Positions 55,577 to 64,000 of a stretch of DNA of 64,000 nucleotides are shown here, one piece after another (the stretch's first letter is position 1; each line of letters opens with the position of its first letter). Source of the DNA: Porodaedalea pini (taxonomy: Eukaryota > Basidiomycota > Agaricomycetes > Hymenochaetales > Hymenochaetaceae); assembly GCA_002794775.1 (NCBI GenBank), contig NBAY01000007.1, positions 1 to 64,000 of the forward strand. The letters run 5' to 3'. Under the pieces are notes generated by a model. That model searched no databases. It was given only the letters and a program-made list of their open reading frames with translations, and was not told the origin of the DNA. The translations under genes were made by a program, and so were the position numbers.

Positions 55577-55690
55577 TGCAGGGTGAAGAGAGATAGACTG
55601 GTTATCACTTGTTTCCCACGGTTGAGATGATGGTAGTAAGAAGTTAAGTGATGTTATATACCTAGGAAAGGCGCTGAGTTCAACTGTCCA

Positions 55691-57489
55691 AGTCATCCTT
55701 TCGCCTCTTCATTGCTTCATAATTACCATCTTATGCAGACAAGTGGATGCTGTGCTTCTTACTGATGAAGATACCAACAGATTAACAGATGCCAGGCTTG
55801 ATCTTGACAACTCTGATCTGCTTCGTTGAGCCAATGATGATGGTACATATGTTCCTTGACTATTATGTCAAAACTCTTCTCTTTCTGAAACGAGACTCTT
55901 ATTATCAAAGATACACATTTTGCAACTCGAAAATTTTTCATTGTACTCGGAGATCCTTACAAACAGATGCAAGGTAACTTGAAGCAGGACGTGAAATGCT
56001 GTAGGCATGACACAGTTGTTTTATGTCTTGTGCCAGAGACTCCCCTTCTGCCAGGTGCAGCAGTAAGTGAGTTGCTCCAGATTTTGCTTTCTTTTACTGA
56101 AGGGCCCGAAGGTGAGCACCAGCATGGGCCTAGCTTTTCAGAGGAGCCTTTGCCATAGGTACACTTGTGTTCTTGATAATTAGCTCCATTGTGCATTGTG
56201 GCGGTTGGTACCCACAGGAGGATGCATGAACAAATGCTCTGGAATATGCTGCATGTATGCATTTGTTTCCAGACGGAGAAATGAGTTGTTATTCATCAGT
56301 TAAGGGACCTGGAGAGATTTCACGGGGAAGAGCGTAAAGGTGCTCTGGTGTGAATGCAGGCTTAATTATCCATGCTACTGAATGTTAGGTGTGATCAGAA
56401 TCAGCAGTTCGAGGCATGACTCACCTATCTTCAGAGTGGTGAATCGCATCTTGAATCCTATAATACATTTTCTAAAGTCAAGTACACAATTTGACCAGTG
56501 GTTCACAGATGAAATTGAACCCTATAGTCCAGTGAGATGTGCAGCCATCTCAAATACTAATGTATTCACTTGCACATTTGTCATATTATTTTTCTCACAG
56601 CGGTGAACCGCCATCAAAACCTTACCAGACTAATACTTGTCTTTATGCAGTAGGATCGGGGACATATTTGGAGAACTCATCCACAGAGGGTGGGGCGATA
56701 TTGAGATGGAGGGCAGAACCATGGAGTAACAACAAGGAAGTACTATAAAGTAAGCAAAAATAGTTGGAAGAGAGCAAATCGCAAGAGTGAATTTCAGCCT
56801 GCACGCTGCTCATCTAAGTTCAAAAATGTCAAAGAGGCAATAGAATGTTCTTTTGGTTAATTCTACATGTTATGTACTGAATATATATCATCCTGAAAAC
56901 ATACATTAATATTGTTGATGAAGGTAATTGCAAGACATCTGTCAATGGGTTTCTGAGGACGTGAGAAACAAATAGAGAGGGCTAGAGTAGATACGTGTTG
57001 TCGAATGGTGCAGTCATAAGTGCAATATATCATATATAGGGGAATACCCATTCAGTTCATTGAAATCAACTATCTGAGCAAGAATCTCTGAGCTTTTGGC
57101 TTACGAGTGAATGGAAAGTTAGCCTACAGATTTACGTGGCAGTACTAAACCCTAACTTCAGATCACGGCTATTCACGCACCTTCTGTGAGCTTCCTGAGA
57201 TGTAGCACATCATTGGCTCATAGACATGCTCTTTGTCAGGGAAAGAGAGAAGAGTAAGAGCCAAGAGCATGGACCAGAAGTAGTAAGAAACACAATGAAA
57301 TAAAAGAGTAAGAAAAGAGCTTTGCTAGGAAATCAGACCAAACAACCTTGGTGGCCTGCATGCACACATAAACATTCAACCTCTGGCTAAGCATGTCATT
57401 ATACAATGTGAAGTGTGATCTGCATGTGTGAGAAGGATAACGGTTAGGACCAGAATGAGTATTGCAGGAGGAGTAAAAAGGAGATTAAG
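55691..57489. other. Region with scattered coding relics, no intact gene
   Basis: On the plus strand short frames look coding but are broken. VDAVLLTDEDTNRLTDARLDL (about 55740-55810) is followed by stops. QFDQWFTDEIEPYSPVRCA (about 56490-56550) and PYQTNTCLYAVGSGTYLEN (about 56610-56690) end at TAA near 56746. I do not recognise the family. The rest shows nothing. Confidence 0.35.
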
Positions 57490-59758
57490 GAAGGGGTTCC
57501 AGCGGCCTATCCTTATCCTTATCCTTTTTCTTAAGGGGCTGGAGCACCATGTTCCTTCCTTCAGCATCTCTGTGGATCATACTGAGAGAATGAATGCCTA
57601 GCAAACTTTCCATCACCAGAAGTCTGTAGATGATTTAGTTTTCTCTATGCACATGGGGCAAATAGTTGACGTACTGCATTGGTTTTGACAACTTTGACAT
57701 TTCATTGTCTCGGAGTTTCCCACCTGAGACCTTGGTAATTAACACAAACTTTTCTTCGTCCATAGCCTGAAACTTGAACAGTCCATAACAGACAGGCATA
57801 AACGCGTTTATGATATGCGTGTAAGAATCAAAGCACTTGCCGATCTGGAGATAGCAGTAGCTGACATATTCGTCTCCAAGCAATACTCATGCTCATGGTG
57901 GTGCAGCGCCTCAGCATCTACAACCTTGATAGCATATGTGCATTTGGTGAGATCGACAGAGTTCAAGAGTTCTGCCTGGTAGACATCACCAGTCTGTCTG
58001 TTGCCAAGTTTTTCCTTCACCACAAGACGAGGTACCTTATCAAAGGTAGGGAATAACAGGAATTGCACTGCCAGTTCTCACTCGAGTCAGAACTGAGCAA
58101 GGGGGAACCCATTTGCTTTTAACTCGGGTCAATTGCAAATATGTTATACATGGTCAGTATTGCATCAGAGACTGGACATGGAAATAACTCACTATGGTCC
58201 CATTGGCCTGTCTATTAGGACTCCAAACTACTAATTCCTTCACCAAGGATCTAATAATCCTTGGGTGCACGATCAGACTTGCAAAGCAACCAATGGCACC
58301 ATCACTCAGTATGTCTTGATGGGATTGTCTGGGCTTTGGTTTGCCATTCCCTTTGCCAGGAGAGCCAGAGCTACCAACACGTCATTTGTTTTGCAGATTA
58401 CCATCTTTGTTATCAGGGGGACCACTTTTCTTGCTTGAACCAGATGCTGAACCGCCACCGCCATTGCCTCTACCATGTCCATCGCCTCCTTTGCCTCCTT
58501 TGTCTCCTTTGCCTCCCTTGTGTCCTTGTTCTTTGTCTTCATCATCTTCGTCGTCTTTGATGACCTCATCCTCATCGTCAACCTCATCGACCTTTTTGGC
58601 TTTGATGTTGGCTTTGGCTCTGGCTGCTTTGGCTCTGTCATTGTCGTCGCTATTGCTACCATCAATGTCTGCATCAAGGGCATCGTCAGGGGCCTCAGGG
58701 AGAATTGGACCATCATCATCAAGTATTTCGTGTTCATCCTTGATTTCCTTGTCCTTGTCCTCAGTGTCTTCATTGTCTTCATTGTCAGCACCTCCATTGT
58801 ATGCTTTGTAGTTGTTGATGTCTTTCCTGGCTTTATGGTCCCTGAGTGCCTGCTTTACATCAAAGTCGGGCCACTTCATCATGCTGGCTTCAATCAGGAC
58901 CAATACCAACATCGCCAGAAAAACTCTTGGATTGTTCTTCATTTTCTCAATATGCAAGTACGAGACATATTTCTTCCCATCATGAACGTGCCTCTCAAAG
59001 ATGCACATTTCATAGTAACTTGTGAAAATCAAGAAATCCGCATCCCAAAAGTTCATGTAATATATGCCCTAAACCACTTGTAATCTGGATATGATTGGAA
59101 GGTGAAAATTTAACGTACCTTGTTAGTTACCTTTTGACTGGTAGAACTCTGCTTGCTCAATTTGATGTTGAGGCTCAACTCATTCTTCAACAATTGCCTG
59201 ACCATTGCCAGGACTTTTGGGGCCCTGAATTCAATGCAATATAGGAGGCGACTACCATTCTTCATGACAGCATCCACCTTCTCTTTGGTAGTAAGCAGTC
59301 CATCTGGCGTGCTTGGGAAAGGAGGCTCAAAGGTGGATCTAATGTCAAGACCAAAAAGTCTCCACGCAACAGATCTCATCGCAAACATTGGTCCCAAACT
59401 AAAAATCTTACGCACTGAAGAACCAGATGAGTACCCGTTAACGATAAAGTTTGATAGAGATAGGACTTACATCAGCATCAGAATGGACTATGCACCACTC
59501 ATCGAACTTCACTGCATTCCTATATTGAATATGAGGATCGAACAGGTTTTGAACAACTGTTCAACCTGAGCCAATGATAAGCGCTGATTCCCCCAGGAGC
59601 AACATTCAGACACGTATCCAGTTAAGCAAAACAGGTGTCGAGAGCATTGATGAGCGGGTGACTTTGCCTGAGTCCCAGAAGGTGATTTTAGGAGAACTAA
59701 TGCCTTCAAGTTTGAGCGTGGGATTGCCCCGGATCGCGCTAGAGGAATGGCTGGTCAT
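57490..59758 (-). pseudogene. Protein-kinase-like gene with acidic/glycine-rich insert, degenerate
   Basis: Read leftward with several small introns. The N-terminal region (MTSHSSSAIRGNPTLKL near 59758, then VQNLFDPHIQYRNAVKFDEW) is followed by RKIFSLGPMFAMRSVAWRLFG (59415 down). An exon from about 59080 (YYMNFWDADFLIFTSYYEM) runs into a long Asp/Glu-rich and then Gly/Lys-rich stretch (58800-58390). The kinase N-lobe is at 58068-57890 (KEKLGNRQTGDVYQAEL, CTYAIKVVDAE), and a catalytic-loop-like MIHRDAEGRNMVL lies near 57560-57600. A frameshift near 57885 and the missing DFG lobe suggest decay. Kinase-like genes of this kind are numerous in mushroom-forming fungi; substrate unknown. Exon borders are approximate. 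Confidence 0.55.
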
Positions 59759-59829
59759 GGCCTTGTATTTCGCCGGTTTGGAAAGGCTGCATGCTCCTTC
59801 AACCAGTTAAAGGCGGTAGGAAATTCCAT

Positions 59830-61386
59830 GGCATTGTTAGTGGCTTGATGTCAAGATGCACCATCACATCGCACGTTATCATGATGGTCACTCGCTGCGT
59901 TTCAGAGGGTGTTAATCTTAATATACAAACGCAACCCCCTACTTTTACATAGCCACAAGCTGACTAAATTCAGACTTTGAATTGTTTGATGCTTCCTTTT
60001 TCCTTCTTCAGTCATTGCATCACATGCTCCTGCTCTGGCCAGCTCCGAAAAATTTGATGGCTCAAAGCGGCAACATGCAGATCATCACATGATGTCTGCA
60101 CATGTGCACACATCGGTGAGCAGTAGCCTCAATCAACCCATTTCCCATATGAAAAAAAAATGTAAAAAATATGAAAAAAATCGCAAAAATCAGGGAAAAC
60201 CATTTTAATTAATTTATGTTCTTCTCTCAAAAATTTGATGACTAAAAGTGGTAATTCCAAAGCAGCAGCATGCAAATCATCTTCAATCAATTTTATACTT
60301 TGAGCTCAAACAACTCATTCCTCATATGAAAAAGTTAGGAAAAATGCTGAAAAAAAAAAATAAGTCAATTAGACAAATATTCTGCTATCTTCTCCATGTG
60401 TATTATAAAATAAATTTCAGTAGAAAATCAACCAATTGGAGTCCATTGAGAATTACTCTCAGAATAGCAGTAAAGAGAATGTGAAAAGGGCATGAATTGA
60501 ACATAATGTGTCAGACTTCAAAGGTCTGGAGGCTGCCACTGAGTCTCAGACTTGGATTCCTCATAATTGTGGTACAGTTACATGGTTGTGTTTTAGAGTT
60601 TGTGTCTTGGAATGTCAGACACTCAATACATCAGAGTCAAGTCATGATGTATAGGAAGTCAGCAACATGTTAGAAGTAGTGAGAATACTCTAGCAGGCCT
60701 ACACCTATAGCCTTTTATGAATATAATATAAGGTGTCCTAACATAGTATCTATATTGTATAAAGAATATCCTTTCTATTTTAAATGAAGACATGAGAAGC
60801 AGGTATTATGCACTATGTCTCTCCATTGAAAGAGACTTATTCTATCTTCAAGTTCTCAACAACCAATATTGTACTTAGTGAGGTTTTGTTGTAAATAGAA
60901 TGTCATACAATAAAAATTCAGATTGCTTTCAAGCATGTGTATGTGAGATATATAGTTTTGCAATTGAAGAATCATGTGAACTAAGATGAAGCATTGTTCT
61001 AAGAGCTTAGACTGATGGCCAGCAAGGAACTTTGAATAGGTATAGTTTTTAGAGTGAGAAATTGCATTAATTAAATCTGAAGAAACAAGAAAACTCAGAT
61101 TAAGCAATGCCTAAAAAACTCGGATTGATGGCCAGCGGAGTTCCCAGCGAAGCCAGGAACTCCAGGGCTGGTAGTAATACACTCATAGCTAATCTATTCA
61201 AATGTCGCGTTTGAGTCACGTGTTTATGATTTCATAATCTTCTGCTATCTACTACTCGCAGAAATCCAACCGCTGAAGAAACCGATACAAAAAAAGAGGC
61301 AAAACTACGTAGTGCATGAGAACAGTGGTGAGCTGAATGTGGAAGGATTGTGCTGATAGTTGGGATGGAGGCTATAGAGAGAGTAA
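59830..61386. other. AT-rich intergenic region with a degenerate repeat
   Basis: No gene supported. Two related segments, about 60046-60160 and 60228-60340, share AAAATTTGATG(G/A)CT, AGCATGCA(G/A)ATCATC and CATATGAAAAA. A-runs are frequent between 60150 and 60360. Two small blocks with TGATGGCCAGC occur near 61015 and 61125. The right end is the 3' tail of LINE copy 3. Confidence 0.45.
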
Positions 61387-64000
61387 CTAAAGGTAGAATG
61401 AGGGTGTGTTAGGCGGGAGCCCGGGAGACGACTCGGACTGGGTGGGCCTCGGCTGACTATCGTCTGGGACGTGTTATACTCGAGCGTAGACTCGGGACAC
61501 GCTTACTCAGGCTAGGTCGTCGCGGAGGTAAGAGGATTAATACAAGTCTAAACTAATACAAGGGGGACGAGTCTCACCTAGGTCATCGCAGAGGTAAGAG
61601 GAAAAGCAGAACAAGGAGTTCATGCGATTCCTGAGACCTTATATAGCGACGACCGTGAGACTATATTACCTAACATTACATAACAAGTGGGAATGGAACG
61701 AATGAAGGCAGTGTGGGAATGATTGTGTAAGATGGGTAAATATAATGAAAAGGACGAATATAATAAAGGAAATGGTAAAAGGGAAAATAAAGGAAAAGGT
61801 GAAAGTTCAGGTTCTAACAGGGTGGTAATTCAGATAAAAGAGGCATGCTATCGGGAGGTCGCCAGAAAGAGAAATATGCGAATTTTAGAAGTAAAAGAAA
61901 GTTATTTGGACAGAACCACTCCAAGAATGTTAATGGGAGAGAGCGTTGATGAAAGAGGCTTTTTCGAACAAGGGAAAAGAAAGGACAGCAATTAAGAATA
62001 TGACGGACATCATGTTTAGAGCACGATGGATCTGGGCACTGGGGTTCGAGGTTTTGATTATGCAGATCGAGCACGTTCAGCATTAAGCTGGCGGCGCGAG
62101 AAAGAACTGAGCAATGTATCTTTTTCCTAGGGGAAAGCTTCAGAAACAGACGAAGGGATCGCGTTGGATGAAGGATGAACAAGGACGGCTCGAGGATTGA
62201 ACGATGTCCATGAAGATTGACGATGTCTCTTTTCCAGTCTCGAAGGAGGTCGAGCTGTACTTGAGCGTTCAGATTAGGTAGGGAATCTGGTATCATTTCG
62301 CGATTGGGTTTGGTAGCGGCATCCTTTGCAAGTTTGTCAGCTTTAGAGTTGCCGAGTACTCCCCTGTGAGAAGGGAGCCATTGGATGGTGATATGTGAGG
62401 CTTCGTGATGAAGCGCAAGAAAAATACTGCAAAGGCAACGGAATGTTGTGATAAATTCCGCATGTCAAGTGACGTTAGAGAAAATGAGCTCGATGCAATT
62501 GAGCGAGTCCGTAACGATGTGAATGTGGATAGGGGTGAAGCATTTCGCCAGTAGGGAGGAGATACGATGCATAGCTGCGATGAGCACTTCCTGCTCCTCA
62601 AACAAAATGTTCGAGCGAGAGTGCGCTGCTGAAGAAAAGACAGCGAGTTCTTTGTGATCGTGCATGATAACGAATCCGTGGCCGCCTGTGCTAGAACCGT
62701 TGGCCTGAGGTATAATGGAGCCATCTGTGAAGATGAAGTATTGATAAGGAGGGGGGTATAAGAAGAAGGAGTTGAAATCGCGAATGGCGCGGTTACGTTG
62801 GGATGAAGATGGAATTGGAGTCATAATGAGACGCGAATGAATTTGAGTGAATGTGGGATAGGAAAGAGACTTCGGGATCTGGACATCAGGAAGAAGAGAT
62901 GACAGTAAGTATTGTTTCGGAATAGGATTGTGTTTTGAGTAGGAGAAATATGATAATAAGAAACGCTGAGAAAGGTAACGAATGAAAAGATGAAGCGGAG
63001 GACATGATAAAAAGGATTCCGCGACAGCTGAAGAAATGCTTTTGTGAAATATGTAGTCGAAAAAACGTCTTTGGGTTGGCTGAAGGATAGTGGAAATGAG
63101 GGCGGAATCCAGGAAGAGGGCAGCGCCATAGGTGGCAACAGAACGAATCAGACCGAAATATAATTGCCTGGCATATTGAAAGTATGCGCCGTTTGCGCGA
63201 TTAAAAAGAAAGGAGCGCTGGTGAAAGGTAGAGAGGGCTTTGTATGCCCGGGCTGTGAAGTGAAGGTTGGGTGAAAGATTGTAGGAAAGGATTATACCTA
63301 ACCAGGTTAAATGAAGCGAAGGGGGGATGACGCAATTGTTGGGTAAAGATAAGGACGCGTTAGAAGAAGATGGGGAGCCCTTAAGAAAGGAGCGGAAGGT
63401 AAAGGCGGCGCCGCATTTGTTTGGAAGAATATGGAGGAGTTCAATAGCATCGGGGTTGATAGAGAGACCGAGCTCTTGAAATTGAAGAGATAGAAATTGG
63501 AACTGTTTATGAAGGCGAATTAGGTTGGTCGGAATGCTAAGGGATCGAGCATAAAGAAGGTGGTCATCCATATATGCAAGCAAAGGACGATGGGGGCCAA
63601 AACGAGAGTTATAAGCTGAAATGGTGTCTGCAGCAGCAAAGATTGAAATAAGAGGGGATAATGGGGACCCTTGAGGAATGCCTCTATTGGGTTTGATAAA
63701 TGGGGTAGAAAAGAAGTCGTTGAAATGGAACGAAATGGGTCTGTTCCCGAGCCAGGATGACAAGATGCGGATAATGTTTGGATGGACGTTAGAAAGGATA
63801 AGTTTCTGAAGAAGTCGGTTGTGTGAAATATTATCAAAGAAACCTTGAATGTCCACGGTAAGGATGGAAGTGATGAGATAGCGATGTGCATGGAAACGAA
63901 GACTAGAATGATCACCAGAGTTGATGATGAAAGGTTGGGATAAAATGGTAGAAAGGAGTTCATAACAAGCTGTAAGGGAAGAACGATGTTTCCTGCACCT
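61387..64000 (-). mobile_element. LINE copy 3, 3' half, continues beyond the right edge
   Basis: RT, RNase H and the C-terminal Cys/His motif read leftward and are closely related to LINE copies 1 and 2. Its 5' half (endonuclease and ORF1) is outside the window. The exact 3' end below 61387 was not found. A solo Gypsy-1 LTR lies near the end of ORF2. Confidence 0.9.
61387..64000 (-). pseudogene. LINE copy 3 ORF2 (RT-RNase H), nearly open
   Basis: The frame is open from the right edge through the RT core, with LLAYMDDHLLYARS near 63560 (the catalytic YMDD is intact). It continues into RNase H (YFIFTDGSIIPQANG near 62720, HIVTDSLNCIEL near 62490). A TGA at 62465-62467 interrupts RNase H where LINE copy 2 has Cys. 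The rest (IQWLPSHRGVLGNSKADKLAK, CPDPSCSKHDVRHILNCC) is open to the solo LTR. It is the best preserved of the three LINE copies, with one stop and one insertion seen. Confidence 0.88.
61407..61819 (-). mobile_element. Solo LTR of the Gypsy-1 family
   Basis: The plus strand reads TGTTAGGCGGGAG...GGTTCTAACA, 413 bp against 416 bp for Gypsy-1 LTRs, in reverse orientation. It is flanked by gggtg (61402-61406, 61820-61824). It is inserted a few codons before the end of LINE copy 3 ORF2; joining the flanks gives LPPSFYL and a stop at 61387-61389. Confidence 0.92.

Larger units (their letters stand above)
27790..55690 (-). mobile_element. LINE copy 2, full length, expanded to 28 kb by five nested insertions
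   Basis: The same element type as copies 1 and 3, reading leftward. LINE segments are 55690-54636 (5' part and ORF1 start), 48371-48380 (10 bases), 39702-39089, 35936-35333, 33497-32075 and 30331 to about 27790. The inserts are Gypsy-1, Gypsy-2, a pogo-like transposon, a MITE cluster and a 1.74 kb TG...CA element; each is bounded by a short duplication of LINE sequence. Subtracting inserts and duplications leaves about 6.25 kb. Exact outer ends were not fixed: no target duplication was recognised and no poly(A) tail was seen. Confidence 0.88.

Noticed and set aside
58341..58811. Plus-strand Leu/Ser/Pro-rich frame opposite the kinase-like gene
   Set aside because: Antisense of the Asp/Glu-rich stretch; the minus strand has the coherent protein.
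60130..60500. A-rich stretch as a LINE poly(A) tail
   Set aside because: No LINE coding end adjoins it; the A-runs are dispersed in a general AT-rich region.

Overview
The window looks like a repeat-rich stretch of a filamentous fungal genome, most likely an Agaricomycete basidiomycete. The evidence is the 48-95 bp GT-AG introns, the chromodomain Ty3/gypsy elements, the APE/RNase H-type LINEs, the intron-bearing Tc1 transposase, and single-copy genes with fungal architecture (secreted GH16 glucanase, RAD23, ARF6-type GTPase). I cannot name the species. No rRNA, tRNA or CRISPR array was recognised.

Layout. (1) 1-7180: a LINE copy on the minus strand, broken by a solo gypsy LTR that itself carries a 930 bp solo LTR of another family. 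(2) 7205-16518: a 9.3 kb Tc1/mariner-type element with TA target duplications. Its two ends are nearly identical 2.0 kb inverted arms, each with a complete spliced DD34E transposase gene, around about 5.3 kb of cargo with at least two multi-exon genes of unknown function. (3) 17796-27532: a compact island of five ordinary genes: a cupredoxin-like membrane protein, a GH16 glucanase, RAD23, a leucine-rich-repeat protein and ARF6. (4) About 27790-55690: a second LINE, about 6.25 kb when its insertions are subtracted, swollen to 28 kb by five insertions. These are a 1.74 kb TG...CA element, a nested cluster of Tc1-derived fold-back MITEs, an apparently intact pogo-like DDE transposon, a decayed chromovirus (Gypsy-2, itself holding two solo LTRs) and a young, almost intact chromovirus (Gypsy-1). 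The two chromoviruses sit 5 bp apart. (5) About 57490-59760: a degenerate protein-kinase-like gene. (6) 61387-64000: a third LINE, running off the right edge, with a solo Gypsy-1 LTR at the end of its ORF2.

The insertion order can be read from target duplications: gctgc (Gypsy-1), agaag (Gypsy-2), CATG (pogo-like), TA (MITE cluster and Tc1 composite), ttgtt (1.74 kb element), ccgg (both solo LTRs inside Gypsy-2), gggtg (right-hand solo LTR). Gypsy-1 and Gypsy-2 share two readable pieces of replication machinery. One is an 11-nt self-complementarity between the predicted mRNA 5' end and the primer-binding site, as in Tf1 self-priming. The other is a G GGT TTT slippery heptamer plus hairpin that puts pol in the -1 frame of gag. 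The most unusual object is the 9.3 kb Tc1-type composite with cargo. Exon boundaries are my own reading of splice signals and frame, and identity estimates come from reading by eye.
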